64,000 bases of DNA from positions 248,001-312,000 of the forward strand of contig CAXUKO010000005.1 in the NCBI GenBank assembly GCA_964251665.1, in the 5' to 3' direction. The notes under the pieces are model-generated. The model did not search any database. It was not told the origin of the DNA and worked only from the letters and a program-made list of their open reading frames with translations. The DNA is from JBBQLG01 sp964251665. GTDB taxonomy: Bacteria; Bacteroidota; Bacteroidia; Cytophagales; Spirosomataceae. Positions 26,490-36,648 of the stretch are shown in pieces. The translations under genes and the position numbers were made by a program. Each line of letters opens with the position of its first letter. Within the stretch, counting starts at the first letter, position 1.

Positions 26490-29191
26490 TACTTCTGCAA
26501 CTCGGCAATCATGGTGGCACCGCCCATACTTGGAATGATAGCCTGTTCTTTCAGTACCCGGCGCGACCCGTCGGCCGCAATCCAGATGGTCTGACTGCCT
26601 GCTGTACCGTCGGCGGGTTTCACCTCCACTTTATAAGCCTCGAATGTACCGGCGGGCACCGTCACCGATTCTTTACCGGCAACCGTCAGGGCGAATAGCT
26701 TGGGTTGCTGCGATTGCAGGTCGAAGTTGCGGTACGTAGTAGTGTAGCCTTCCTTAATCGGCAACGACGCCAGCATCATGGACGCCCCGCCCCCATCGGC
26801 AAACATTGGCCCATCGGACTTAGCGTCGAACGGTTTTGCCCCCGAACCCATATTCATCGAGCCGGTTACTTTGTCGGCGGTGTAGGCCATCTCGATGGTT
26901 GCCGGACCTTGTTTTGCGGTGCGCTTCACGGGTGACAGTGTCTTTTTATTTACCCAGGATTCGTCGCTCATTGTGCCCATTGGCGAAACTACTGACTCCG
27001 TCACCTTCCAGGTATCACCATCCGCTACCACTTCGGTTGTTTTGTCCAGATTCATTGTCTGACCGCCCACCTGAATTGTGGTTTTATAGGCATATTTACC
27101 CGGCTTCAGGTCCTCCATTGGTACCGGTGCCATCGCCGACGCGTCCACTTTTTTGGCTAACACAATCGTTTTGGGGTCTACTGTAATCTCCTGTAAACGT
27201 TTGGCAATGTTGGCGGGCATGGACTCCTGGTAACGACCGCCGAGGTGTTTCGCCAGAAATTTTTCAGCCGCTGCCAGAGCTGCCATGTTATTAACAGGCC
27301 GGGCAAAGCCATGTCCTTCGTCGGGAGCCACAATGTACTCGACCGGGAAACCCCGGTCGCGCAGGGCAATGACAATCTGATCTGATTCGGCCTTGTTCAC
27401 CCGGGGATCATTGGCACCCTGAAGTACCATCAGGGGAGCTTTAATGTTGGATGCCGATGTCAGCGGGGATGCTTTCACGAGTACGGCTTTCCCTTCGGCA
27501 GTAGTGGGATCGCCCATCCATTCATACATCTGTTTCCGACCCGCTTCCCAGTACGCCGGAATCGAGTTCAACAGCGTCAGCAGATTCGATGGACCAACAT
27601 ACGACACCCCGGCAGCATACACATCAGGTGTAAATGCCAGACCGGCCAGCGTAGCGTATCCCCCATACGAAATACCCATGATGCCAACCCGTTTGGCATC
27701 GACAGTGCCGTTGGCAATCAGACTTTTCACGCCGTACGTAATATCGTCCTGCATCAGCAGACCCCATTGTTTGTTACCCGCGTTCAGAAACTTTTTACCG
27801 TAGCCGGTCGATGCCCGGAAGTTAGGCTGTAGCACGGCATAACCACGATTGGCCAGAAACTGGGCGTAGGAATCATACCCCCAGGTGTCACGTCCCCAGG
27901 GACCACCATGCGGGAAAACCACCAACGGCAGGTTTTTGGCGGACTGCCCTTTGGGAAGGGTCAGGTAAGCCGGAATCTCCAGCCCATCGGACGATTTGTA
28001 ACGCAGTGTCTGCATGGGTGCCAGGTCACCAACGGGCAGTTTTGGGCGGGGACGGTACTGAAACGTCAGCTTTTTAGTTTGCCGGTCAAACAGGTACGTT
28101 GCGCCGGGATCTACATCGCTGGTGGCCGTAACGAGGTAATACCGTTCGTCATTGGTGTGGCTTCCAAAGTAGGCATCGACGCTGGGCAACTGCTTTTTCA
28201 CAATGTCATAATCTTTCTCAAAAGCTTTATCTTTCCATTGATACCGCACCCGGTCGTCTTCATACACCGTATAAATCGGTTCGTGAGTAATCTCCGAAAA
28301 AGCCAGATTACTCAGGTCAACACGCTTTAAGGGGTCCATCTCGTAACGTGTCTCATTGCCCGTTGCAGGGTTCAGCAACAGCACTTCGGTCAGATCACGG
28401 TCGCTGCCGGTGTTGGTAATCAAATAAACCTGCTTGTTGTCTTTGGAGAAACCCGCCACGCCTGCACTTTCACCCAATTTTGCCGAATAGATTTTGGTGA
28501 ACCCTGCCGGATCAACGCGCAGAACATCAGTGCTGCCATCTTGATTGGAACGGCTGGCAAAACGCAGTTGATCGTTCCAGTCGAAATCCCAGCCACCAAT
28601 ACGGTCTGTATTTTTACGGAGCAGCGTTTTCTCTCCCGTAGCGATGTTCAGCTTATAAAGATCATGCCAGGCCTTATCACGGTCGTTCAGGCCAATGTAA
28701 AGCGAGTTGGGGTCAGTTTTGGGTACGTTATAAATAGCGACCCGAACGCCTTTCAACCCGGTCAGGTCGCGGGCGGTCGGCACATCCTGCCCCGCCTTGA
28801 GCGACTCGACCGGGTTAACAGCGTAGACATTGAAATTTTCATCGCCACCCTTATCCTGCGAAAACAGCAGGTATTTACCATCCCTTGACCAGAAGTAGGC
28901 CCGGATCGGGCGGGTGGTATCGGCGGTCATTGGCTTAGCCGAAGCAAACGGAGCGTTGATGGCTTTTACCCAGATGTTGCGGGTGCCTTTGTAGGGTTTT
29001 ACAAACGACAGATAACGACCGTCGGGCGAGAGTTGCGCGCCCGAAACTTCGGGGTCGCCGAAGAACAGTTCGCGGTCGATGATGGGGGGCTGCGCAGTTG
29101 TTTTTGCCGGAACAGACTGGGCTTGCGCCGGGCTGATTGCGGGCAGCAGCAAGGCTACGAACCCAAGGGCGAGGAAAGTTAGTTTGTGCAT
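26489..29191 (-). CDS. S9 family prolyl-oligopeptidase-type peptidase with extra C-terminal domain
   Basis: A 900-residue secreted peptidase. A signal peptide (MHKLTFLALGFVALLLPAIS, cleavage near AQAQS) leads into a beta-propeller of PD40-like blades (LSPDGRYLSFVKPYKGTRNI, YFWSRDGKYLLFSQDKGGDE). The alpha/beta hydrolase domain then follows with Ser508 (GISYGGYAT), Asp595 (GANDPRVN) and His627 (DEGHGFA). Ordinary members end near residue 650. Here about 245 more residues follow (ILAKHLG, then KPGKYAYKTTIQVGGQTMNL and PAGTFEAYKVEVKPADGTAG) that look like a DUF3108-type beta domain. It probably degrades proline-containing peptides in the periplasm. A -7 promoter element lies at 29219-29226. Confidence 0.92.
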   Translation of the reverse strand: MHKLTFLALGFVALLLPAISPAQAQSVPAKTTAQPPIIDRELFFGDPEVSGAQLSPDGRYLSFVKPYKGTRNIWVKAINAPFASAKPMTADTTRPIRAYFWSRDGKYLLFSQDKGGDENFNVYAVNPVESLKAGQDVPTARDLTGLKGVRVAIYNVPKTDPNSLYIGLNDRDKAWHDLYKLNIATGEKTLLRKNTDRIGGWDFDWNDQLRFASRSNQDGSTDVLRVDPAGFTKIYSAKLGESAGVAGFSKDNKQVYLITNTGSDRDLTEVLLLNPATGNETRYEMDPLKRVDLSNLAFSEITHEPIYTVYEDDRVRYQWKDKAFEKDYDIVKKQLPSVDAYFGSHTNDERYYLVTATSDVDPGATYLFDRQTKKLTFQYRPRPKLPVGDLAPMQTLRYKSSDGLEIPAYLTLPKGQSAKNLPLVVFPHGGPWGRDTWGYDSYAQFLANRGYAVLQPNFRASTGYGKKFLNAGNKQWGLLMQDDITYGVKSLIANGTVDAKRVGIMGISYGGYATLAGLAFTPDVYAAGVSYVGPSNLLTLLNSIPAYWEAGRKQMYEWMGDPTTAEGKAVLVKASPLTSASNIKAPLMVLQGANDPRVNKAESDQIVIALRDRGFPVEYIVAPDEGHGFARPVNNMAALAAAEKFLAKHLGGRYQESMPANIAKRLQEITVDPKTIVLAKKVDASAMAPVPMEDLKPGKYAYKTTIQVGGQTMNLDKTTEVVADGDTWKVTESVVSPMGTMSDESWVNKKTLSPVKRTAKQGPATIEMAYTADKVTGSMNMGSGAKPFDAKSDGPMFADGGGASMMLASLPIKEGYTTTYRNFDLQSQQPKLFALTVAGKESVTVPAGTFEAYKVEVKPADGTAGSQTIWIAADGSRRVLKEQAIIPSMGGATMIAELQK

Positions 29192-29218
29192 ACGATTTTC
29201 GAGGAATGTTTACATTAC

Positions 29219-29226
29219 CAAAAGTA
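29219..29226 (-). promoter_or_regulatory. Putative -7 element of the S9 peptidase promoter
   Basis: TACTTTTG on the minus strand (caaaagta on plus) fits TAnnTTTG and lies 28 nt before the start codon at 29191. No TTG was found at -33. Confidence 0.4.
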
Positions 29227-29319
29227 CTACTGCACAGCTGTTTAACAGCTTACTTGGGATGAACGGCGTATTCGATGGGCTGTAATGACTACAGTTTGGG
29301 CTGATACCTCGGTAGGGTC

Positions 29320-30603
29320 TTAATTCAGCGCCTGATAAACCCCTATGCGGAACTTGCGAACGAAATCGCTGTAGTAGGCGTAGGGCTGTACATTGGTGAA
29401 AATCAGCAAAATCAGGTCCTCTTTGGGGTCAATGGTGAACTCTGAACAGTACATGCCGCCCCACGTAAAGGAGCCGGGCGTAGCCTGATCGCCGTAGTGC
29501 GATTTATCGGTAATGAGTTGAAAACCGAGCCCGAACTTATCCTGACGGTCCCATACCTCCGACTCGCCAATCTGGTTACGGAGCATCTCCTCAAGGGTTT
29601 TACGGGCCAGAATCCGTTTTCCGTTAAACGTCCCTTTGTTCAGCAGCATCTGACAGAATTTGGCATAGTCCTCGACCGTACTCACCATGCCTGCTCCCCC
29701 CGAAAAGTAGGTTCTGGCCCCCGAAACGGCAAAATTTCGGTAGGCTTCATTTGGGTGCAGTGTCAGGGGTTTATCCATACTGCCTTTGGCATACAGTTCA
29801 ACCAGTCGATTTGCTTTGTCGGCGGGCAGGTAAAAATAGGTATCGTTCATACCCAGCGGTTCCAGCACCCGCTTTCGGATAGCTACGTCCAGCGGCTCGC
29901 CCGACAGGATCTCCACCAACCGTCCAATAATATCGATGTTCAGGCCGTAAGTGAACGTTGTGCCCGGATCGGCAATGAGCGGCCGGGTGGCCAGCTTATT
30001 CACCACATATTCGAGTTTATCGGGCTTGGTGGAGTTAAAAAATGGCACCTGGAACTCCGGACGACTATCGAGCGGGTGCTCGTAGGGAATGCCCGTATTA
30101 TGACTCAGTAACTGCCGGATGGTGATTTCAGACTTTGCCGGGCGGGTTTCGTAATCCGCGCCTGTTCCGCCCGCCACCTTACCGTTACTAACCAGCACTT
30201 TAGGATTTTTAAAGGCCGGAATGTATTTGCTGATCGGGTCATCGAGCAGGAATTTCTCTTCTTCAAACAAAGTCATCAGCGTGGCCGTCGTAATGGCTTT
30301 AGACTGTGAAGCAATGCGAAAAATAGCGTCGCGTTTGATCGGGGTTTTACTGGCGAGATTGCTGTAGCCAAATGCTTTATAATGCACGATCTTTCCCCGA
30401 TGCGCCACAAACGTCACGGCGTTGGGAGCAATATCATGATCGACAAGGCCCTGCAGCCAGGTGTCCAGGCGTTTCAGGCGGTCAGCCGAGAATCCCGCTT
30501 CGGCCGGTGATTTTGCGGTGGTAAAGGCATCGGGCGCAGGTTGGGCCAGGACAGAGCCAGCCAACAGGAGTAAACTTAGGAATAACCGTACGGTACGCTG
30601 CAT
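29320..30603 (-). CDS. Serine hydrolase of the beta-lactamase/class C family
   Basis: A 427-residue exported protein (signal peptide MQRTVRLFLSLLLLAGSVLA). The catalytic SxxK is FRIASQSKAITTATLMTLF, followed by SHNTGIPYEHPL and the YxN-like TFTYGLNIDIIG. The third motif is near GSFTWGGMYCSEFTIDPKE. These are the hallmarks of the serine beta-lactamase/DD-peptidase/esterase superfamily. The most probable role in such a context is an esterase or D-aminoacyl hydrolase in the periplasm, not necessarily antibiotic resistance; the sequence cannot decide. It is monocistronic, downstream of the S9 peptidase. Confidence 0.88.
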   Translation of the reverse strand: MQRTVRLFLSLLLLAGSVLAQPAPDAFTTAKSPAEAGFSADRLKRLDTWLQGLVDHDIAPNAVTFVAHRGKIVHYKAFGYSNLASKTPIKRDAIFRIASQSKAITTATLMTLFEEEKFLLDDPISKYIPAFKNPKVLVSNGKVAGGTGADYETRPAKSEITIRQLLSHNTGIPYEHPLDSRPEFQVPFFNSTKPDKLEYVVNKLATRPLIADPGTTFTYGLNIDIIGRLVEILSGEPLDVAIRKRVLEPLGMNDTYFYLPADKANRLVELYAKGSMDKPLTLHPNEAYRNFAVSGARTYFSGGAGMVSTVEDYAKFCQMLLNKGTFNGKRILARKTLEEMLRNQIGESEVWDRQDKFGLGFQLITDKSHYGDQATPGSFTWGGMYCSEFTIDPKEDLILLIFTNVQPYAYYSDFVRKFRIGVYQALN

Positions 30604-30629
30604 ATCTAATTATGGTTATAGTCACTATT

Positions 30630-30680
30630 TTTCTGTCATCCTGAAGCATCCGGGCGGCCGGTGCCGAAGGATGACAGAAA
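30630..30680. repeat. Intergenic palindromic repeat (tttctgtcatcct type)
   Basis: Arms tttctgtcatcct (30630-30642) and aggatgacagaaa (30668-30680) are perfect complements around a 25-nt GC-rich loop. It lies between susE and the serine hydrolase gene and is not followed by a T run, so it looks like a dispersed palindromic element rather than a terminator. Confidence 0.55.
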
Positions 30681-30731
30681 CTACAGGGTACATTTAAAAA
30701 ACTAAAGACAATTACCGCTGAAACATACGCA

Positions 30732-30771
30732 TAAAAAATCGGCACGGCGGGCCAATAGCCCACCGTGCCGA
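30732..30771 (-). terminator. Intrinsic terminator of the susCDE operon
   Basis: Stem tcggcacggcgggc / gcccaccgtgccga (one G-U pair) with an ccaata-like loop, directly followed on the minus strand by a TTTTTT tract. It lies 29 nt after the susE stop. Confidence 0.85.
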
Positions 30772-30799
30772 GTAGCATCCGTTATGAAAACCGGCCTGC

Positions 30800-31849
30800 T
30801 TACTGCTTAATCAACGAATACGTGTAATTGCCCGGATTACTTAAGTTTAATACCACCGTATACGTCCCGGCGGCCGGAACCAGAATATTATCCCCGCCAT
30901 AATCCAGCACCCCATCGGCTTTTGTATCGCCGAAATTAATGTCCCAGGCACCATTCGCGCGAAATTTGATCGCATCCTTTGCCAGCACCACAGTGGCCCG
31001 CCAGGTGTTAGTCACCGGATCATACGTCAACGGCGTATCGGCGTCCCAGCCTTTGGGCGTTGCTGCGCCAATTACGGCCCATGTGGTCGGGGTGGCACTC
31101 CAGGTCAGCGCGTTCAGATCCGCTTTGATCAGGTAATATCCGGGGGTGGCCACGGTCAGGTTATCACCCGTAGTGGACAGTTTACCGGTGCCTCCTGTGC
31201 CATAGTTGGTGTTATCCCAGTTTGGTGCGCTGGTCAGTTTAAACGGCGAAGCAGCCGTGAAATTGACGTACCCCTCGTAGACATTATTGCTCTGTACCGA
31301 CGAAATTTTGGGCGCGGTGCCCAGTGCCCAGCCCTGATACGCACCCGGCACATAGAGTGACGGGTAATTAACAACGATCAAATACGGGGTTGCCGTAATG
31401 GTTGTCGCGGCTGAGTAGGTCGGCATGGTTGTAGCAGCAGCGGCTCCGTTCAGGACCAGCTCCGACCGGACCCGCGCTTCGAGCTGACCACTGCTACCGG
31501 CGGGCAACCCTACCTGCAGCATCGCCTGATTCAGGTCCGCTACGCTCACCGTTGCACTGACGGAGTTGGCCGCCGAAATTTCCACCGGTGCTTTAAACGC
31601 ATTCCCGGCTTTATCGAGTTGAAGGGTGTAGCGCACAGCCGCATTGTAGCCGTATTGCGCGGGCGTCCAGCTAAAAGCCACCGCGTTTCGGCTGGCGCTG
31701 TCGGCCGTTAACGATACACTGCTTACGTTGGACGTAAGGGTAATAGTGCTGGCGGGCTGAACCACCAGCCGCTCTCCATCTTTCTGACAGGCATTGAGCC
31801 CCACAATGGCTAACACCAGCAGTGCGAGTAGATTAAACCGTTCTTTCAT
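30800..31849 (-). CDS. SusE-like outer membrane glycan-binding lipoprotein
   Basis: A 349-residue lipoprotein (start at the ATG 31849, MKERFNLLALLVLAIVGLNA with Cys as the lipidated residue; an ATG two codons upstream is also possible). The SusE domain is visible as an immunoglobulin-like N-terminal module (SVSLTADSASRNAVAFSWTP, YTLQLDKAGNAFK), followed by two beta-rich glycan-binding modules (LYVPGAYQGWALGTAPKISS, then WAVIGAATPKGWDADTPLTY). SusE/F proteins hold starch-like glycans on the cell surface for SusC/SusD. It is the last gene of the susCDE operon, 58 nt after susD, and is terminated by a clear hairpin. Confidence 0.9.
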   Translation of the reverse strand: MKERFNLLALLVLAIVGLNACQKDGERLVVQPASTITLTSNVSSVSLTADSASRNAVAFSWTPAQYGYNAAVRYTLQLDKAGNAFKAPVEISAANSVSATVSVADLNQAMLQVGLPAGSSGQLEARVRSELVLNGAAAATTMPTYSAATTITATPYLIVVNYPSLYVPGAYQGWALGTAPKISSVQSNNVYEGYVNFTAASPFKLTSAPNWDNTNYGTGGTGKLSTTGDNLTVATPGYYLIKADLNALTWSATPTTWAVIGAATPKGWDADTPLTYDPVTNTWRATVVLAKDAIKFRANGAWDINFGDTKADGVLDYGGDNILVPAAGTYTVVLNLSNPGNYTYSLIKQ

Positions 31850-31907
31850 GACCATATTGAGTTAAGGTTCGCCGATCCGAAAAAGTCAGTCTGACCGGCA
31901 AACGCTG

Positions 31908-33497
31908 TCAGTAGCCTGGATTCTGTTTTAGGTTTGGGTTAGCAACGATGTCGGTAGCCGGAATGGGAAATACGTTTCGGAAGGATTCAACACCCCGCCC
32001 CTGCTGAACGCCACCTTTAAACGCCCACAGGTACGTAGGTTCGGTGAAGCGGTTGAACCGAATCAGGTCGGTACGGCGGTAGCCTTCCCAGTACAGTTCG
32101 CGGGCCCGTTCGGAGAGGATCGTATCCAGATTTAACGAGGCCAGATTACCCGACGTATTACCGTAGGCCCGTTGCCGGAGCTGGTTAACGTAGCCGAGTG
32201 CTGTCTGTAAATCACCACCGGTGCCCCCCCGTACAACCGCTTCCGCATACATCAGGTAAACGTCAGCTAACCGCAGCAGTGGGAAATCTGTATCCACGAA
32301 ATTACCTGCCGGGTCGGACCCTTTCTGCCCGGCCGACGTCACGTTTTTGTATTTTGTTATGGCGTAACCTTCTGTAAACTGGTTTAGGATCGTGTTGATC
32401 TCCAGCGTTTGGCCGTTGGTGTAAAACAAGGCCCGACGGTCTGTTTTCCCGGACGGGTCGCTAAACTGGCTGACAAAGGCGGAGGTCGTACGCATACCAT
32501 TCCAGGCACTGTTCACCCCAAATTCGCCGGGGTTCATGTTGCCCCCGATAGCACCGTGTACCAGAAACGTAGTGCCGCCGTACGTTTGGGTACGAAGGCC
32601 ATCGAAGGCCACGCCCAAGATGATTTCTTTGGAATTGTTATTGTCGGCCAGGAACAGATTCTGGTAGTTGGGTTCCAGCGAATACGCGCCCGACTGAATG
32701 ACTTTAGCCGCATAAGTAGCGGCATCGGTCCAGCGGGGGGTACCCGTATACACCTGCGCGTTAAGGTACAGGCGGGCCAATAATGTCCAGGCAGTGGCCT
32801 TGTCAGCGCGTCCGTATCCAGCGCCACGGGGTGCAGCCAGATCAGGGTCAATGGCTTTTAACTCTGACTCAACATAAGTGAATAAGTCCTGCCGTGTGGT
32901 CTGCTGTGGCAGAAAAGCACCCGGCAAATCGGCCTCCGTCACAAAAGGAACATTGCCGCCGTACAAGTCAATGGCGTGCAGGTAGGCCAGTGCCCGCAAA
33001 AAACGAGCCTCCGCCCGGTATGACCGGATAGACGCCTGCGTAGCCGCCGAAAAGCCCCGGCTGGCCAGGGTGGCGTCGCTGGTTTGGCGGATGTATTCAT
33101 TACACTGCGTAATCATGTAATAAATCCGGTTGTACATGGCCGTGACATACTCATTGCTCGACGTCCAGGTCATGTTGTGCAAATCCTGCACCGTTCCGTC
33201 GTTCCAGGAGATAACGGATTCATCGGTGGTCAACTCCTGCATCATCCAGTACTGCCGCAGGTAGCTCGACAATCCCTCGTCGATACCCACAATGTCAGGT
33301 CTACCGGCCGGTCCCTGCTGACCGGTTACCGCCAGTACGGCATAGATCTTAGCCAGTACTGGCTTGTAATTAGCGGAGTCGGCATAAACGGATACGGACG
33401 TAACGTCGTAAGTCGGCACCCGGTCGAGGTCTTTTGTACAGGCGGCCAGGGCCAGTATCAGCCCCCCCGCTGTTATGATTTTCTTTATTGGCTTCAT
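31908..33497 (-). CDS. SusD/RagB outer membrane glycan-binding lipoprotein
   Basis: A 529-residue lipoprotein with lipobox LILALAACTKDLDRVPT. SusD/RagB features are present: TPR-like helices with MQELTTDESVISWNDGTVQD, the RAEARFLRALAYLHAIDLYG motif and a C-terminal NPNLKQNPGY end. SusD caps the SusC channel and recruits the glycan. Gene order (susC, then susD 58 nt later, then susE) and orientation mark a polysaccharide-utilisation operon. Substrate is not decided by SusD itself; the starch-binding type of the regulator and SusE suggests a starch- or glycan-like ligand. Confidence 0.94.
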   Translation of the reverse strand: MKPIKKIITAGGLILALAACTKDLDRVPTYDVTSVSVYADSANYKPVLAKIYAVLAVTGQQGPAGRPDIVGIDEGLSSYLRQYWMMQELTTDESVISWNDGTVQDLHNMTWTSSNEYVTAMYNRIYYMITQCNEYIRQTSDATLASRGFSAATQASIRSYRAEARFLRALAYLHAIDLYGGNVPFVTEADLPGAFLPQQTTRQDLFTYVESELKAIDPDLAAPRGAGYGRADKATAWTLLARLYLNAQVYTGTPRWTDAATYAAKVIQSGAYSLEPNYQNLFLADNNNSKEIILGVAFDGLRTQTYGGTTFLVHGAIGGNMNPGEFGVNSAWNGMRTTSAFVSQFSDPSGKTDRRALFYTNGQTLEINTILNQFTEGYAITKYKNVTSAGQKGSDPAGNFVDTDFPLLRLADVYLMYAEAVVRGGTGGDLQTALGYVNQLRQRAYGNTSGNLASLNLDTILSERARELYWEGYRRTDLIRFNRFTEPTYLWAFKGGVQQGRGVESFRNVFPIPATDIVANPNLKQNPGY

Positions 33498-33555
33498 TAG
33501 CTGATTATCCAGTTATAAGGTGTCGGTTTGGGTTTGTGGTCGGCCCAGACCTGTT

Positions 33556-36500
33556 TTAGAATCCGACGTTCAGACCGATTGAGAAAATACGCGGCCGTGG
33601 ATAAAAATTATTGTCGATACCACCGGCAATTTCCGGATCAAGCCCTGTGTACCTGGTAATGGTAAATACGTTCTGCGCCGTAGCCGAGGCCCTGAGCGTT
33701 GCCTTACGGGCGATAACCCGGCCAAAATCATACGTAAAATTGACGTTATCCATCCGCAGGAAAGACGCATTCTCAACGTAATAGTCCGAGAAATACTGGT
33801 TGTTTACGAAGTTGGTCTCCAGGGCGTTAGGCGATCCGTTCCCCAAAAATCCAAGCGTATTGGTAAAGCTCCGGTACGCGCCGTTGCTGGCCCGAACGTT
33901 GTTATACATGTAGTTACCCAGGTTACCACGCAGCACAAATCCTGCACTCAGCTTACGGTACGTTAACTGCGTAGTGAAGCCAAGCAATACCTTCGGATTG
34001 GCAGTCTGGTACCGGTACCGGTCGCTGATGGAAATGCTGCCGTTTGCGTCCCGGTCTTCGTACAACCCTTCGACGGGCTGACCATTCTGATTATAAATTT
34101 GCCGATTCACGTAAAAGGTATTGGTTGCGTAGCCCACCGTCTGAATCTGAATCGTGTTGCCCGTTCCCCCACCAATAGCACCGACTAAAATACCGGGATC
34201 GTTCGGAGAAGGCACCTTGGACAGATTGGTAATCCGGTTCTGGTTATAGGTAATGTTGAACCCCAGATCCAGGTTCAGGCTTTGCTTCCGAATGGGTGTA
34301 CCTGTAATCTGAAACTCAATACCCTTGTTCTCCAGATTACCCACGTTGGTCAGAATCTGGTTGGTCAGGTTCGAGCCGGCCGCTACGGGAATGGTAGCCA
34401 GCAGATTACTGGTCTTACGCTGATATACGTCGAGACTTCCCGACAACCGTCCGTCCCAGAAGGCATAGTCAATACCAGCATTGATGGCGGCCGTCTGCTC
34501 CCACTTGAGGTTGACATCGTAGCCCTCCGCCCGGAGCGTCCGGTAGAACGTGTTGTTGAGCGGATACTGCGCCGTTGGGTCACTAAGTGTGTAGCGGGCC
34601 AGATACGGATAATCGCTGAGCGACTGTGGCAGGTCCTGCTGTCCGGTTATACCGTAACCCAACCGCAGTTTTAACGCCGACAGATTTTTCACACCTTTCA
34701 AAAACGACTCCTCTTTTATATTCCAGGCAAAGGCCAGCGACGGGAACGTACCCCACCGCACGTTCGGTGCAAACCGCGATGTAGCATCCCGACGTACGGT
34801 AGCTGTCAGCACATACCGGTTATTGAACGTGTAGTTGACCCGCCCGAAAAAGGCCAGCAGCGTATACTGCGTGCGGAAGGGTACACCGGCTGCGCTGATT
34901 GTATCAGACATCCGGCCTTCGCTGTTCAGAACCGGTACCGCCCGCAGGCTTGGATAACTGGGTTGCTCACGAATGAAATCCTGGTACGAGTACCCGGCAG
35001 TCACATCAATACGGCTGTTAATACTCTTCAGATCGCGGACGTAGTTCAAGTAGAACTCCAGCGTTTTGTTGTTGCGCTTCTGTGAATACTGGTTGTTCTG
35101 CCCACTCTGAACAAACTGCGAAGCGGCATACGCTGGCACAAACGTGCGCCCTTCGCTCGACGAAATGTCGTAGCCCAGGTTCAGGTTGGCGCGTAAGCCC
35201 TGCACAAACGGCATGGTATAATTTAACACCACGTTCCCGAAGCTTCGTTTCGCTGTGCTACGGTCCTCGCGCTCCAGCAGCAGCCCCAGCGGGTTACGCG
35301 TTGCCAGCGTGTTGATGGTATCGTTACGGGTGGTCCACTCATAAAAGCCGCCGTACGAAGAGCGACCGCTGTATACGGGCTGGGTTGGGTCAAACGAGAT
35401 AGCCGCCCCAATAGCACCCTGATCGGCGAAACGGTTAGTAATGATCGATCCTTTCAGGTTGATATCTACTGACAGGCTATTGTCGAAAAATTTCGGCGTC
35501 AACCCGATAGATGCTGAATGTCGTTGAAAACTGGATGTCTTCAGCACCCCATTCTGATCCAGAAACCCGTAGGATACGCGGTACGGAATATTCTTGTAAG
35601 AACCCGTGACGCTCAGGTTATTATCCGTACTGAACGCCGGACGGTAGATCTCTTTCTGCCAGTTGGTGTTGGCCGTACCCAACAGGGCTTTCTGTTCGGC
35701 AGTTGCGTTCAGCGTTGTGTTGTTGTTGATAAGGTCCCGAAACTGATCGGCCGTAAGCACAGGTACGAGCTTCGAATTAACCGATACCGAACCCAGCGTA
35801 CTGAAATTAACCCGCATTTGATCGCCCTGGCGGCCTTTCTTTGTCGTTACCAGGATAACACCATTGGCGGCCCGGGCGCCGTAAATAGCCGCTGCCGACG
35901 CGTCTTTCAGCACCGTAAAGGTTTCGATATCTTGTGGGTTGATAAAGCTCAGCGGGTTCGACGCGCCCGAAATGCCATTATTATCTACCGGCACCCCATC
36001 AATAACGTACAGCGGATCGTTACTGGCGTTAAGCGATGAACCACCCCGAATTCGGATTTGGCTACCGCCCCCCGGCTGCCCACTGGGTGGTGTAATGCTT
36101 ACGCCAGCCAGTTTACCCTGAACAAGTTGCTCCGGGTTTACGATATTGCCCTTCTGAAAATCTTCCGACGAGATAGACGCAATCGCGCCCGTTACATCCT
36201 GCCGGCGCTGCGATCCATAGCCAACCACAACAACCTCCTGCAACGACTTGGAGTCATCTGGCAATACCACATCTACCGTTGTACGGGTACCAACCGCAAC
36301 CTCCTGCGGTGTCTTGCCGATAAAGCTGAACACAAGGGTAGCGTTTGCGGGCACGTTGACAAGTCGGTACGTACCATCGGCAGCAGTCTGAGTACCCCGA
36401 TTGGCTCCTTTAATCTGCACCGTTACGCCAGGCAAGGGCGTACCATCGGTTTCTTTTACCGTTCCGCTAATGGCACTTTCCTGAGCAAAAACAGTGGTGC

Positions 36501-36582
36501 CGGTCATGAGAGCGCACCAGACAGCCGTTAGCCAGCGGCATAAATTAGCTCGTCGAAACTGGTCACGAAGTAGTTTCTTCAT
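33556..36582 (-). CDS. SusC/RagA TonB-linked outer membrane receptor
   Basis: A 1008-residue receptor starting MKKLLRDQFRRANLCRWLTA; a further ATG lies 12 codons upstream at 36618. Order of modules: signal peptide, carboxypeptidase-regulatory-like domain (ISGTVKETDGTPLPGVTVQI), TonB box region and plug (QEVVVVGYGSQRRQDVTGAI, then DPLYVIDGVPVDNNG and ILKDASAAAIYGARAANGV-like VLKDASAAAIYGARAANG), and a 22-strand barrel ending in PRIFSIGLNVGF. It imports oligosaccharides captured by SusD, driven by TonB. It is the first structural gene of the operon. A -7 element of the Bacteroidota type lies upstream. Confidence 0.96.
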   Translation of the reverse strand: MKKLLRDQFRRANLCRWLTAVWCALMTGTTVFAQESAISGTVKETDGTPLPGVTVQIKGANRGTQTAADGTYRLVNVPANATLVFSFIGKTPQEVAVGTRTTVDVVLPDDSKSLQEVVVVGYGSQRRQDVTGAIASISSEDFQKGNIVNPEQLVQGKLAGVSITPPSGQPGGGSQIRIRGGSSLNASNDPLYVIDGVPVDNNGISGASNPLSFINPQDIETFTVLKDASAAAIYGARAANGVILVTTKKGRQGDQMRVNFSTLGSVSVNSKLVPVLTADQFRDLINNNTTLNATAEQKALLGTANTNWQKEIYRPAFSTDNNLSVTGSYKNIPYRVSYGFLDQNGVLKTSSFQRHSASIGLTPKFFDNSLSVDINLKGSIITNRFADQGAIGAAISFDPTQPVYSGRSSYGGFYEWTTRNDTINTLATRNPLGLLLEREDRSTAKRSFGNVVLNYTMPFVQGLRANLNLGYDISSSEGRTFVPAYAASQFVQSGQNNQYSQKRNNKTLEFYLNYVRDLKSINSRIDVTAGYSYQDFIREQPSYPSLRAVPVLNSEGRMSDTISAAGVPFRTQYTLLAFFGRVNYTFNNRYVLTATVRRDATSRFAPNVRWGTFPSLAFAWNIKEESFLKGVKNLSALKLRLGYGITGQQDLPQSLSDYPYLARYTLSDPTAQYPLNNTFYRTLRAEGYDVNLKWEQTAAINAGIDYAFWDGRLSGSLDVYQRKTSNLLATIPVAAGSNLTNQILTNVGNLENKGIEFQITGTPIRKQSLNLDLGFNITYNQNRITNLSKVPSPNDPGILVGAIGGGTGNTIQIQTVGYATNTFYVNRQIYNQNGQPVEGLYEDRDANGSISISDRYRYQTANPKVLLGFTTQLTYRKLSAGFVLRGNLGNYMYNNVRASNGAYRSFTNTLGFLGNGSPNALETNFVNNQYFSDYYVENASFLRMDNVNFTYDFGRVIARKATLRASATAQNVFTITRYTGLDPEIAGGIDNNFYPRPRIFSIGLNVGF

Positions 36583-36648
36583 ACGTTGAGAAGCGAAAAA
36601 GAATGAAAGTGAGGCCATTTTTTATCAGGCCAGTTAAAATGAATCCCA

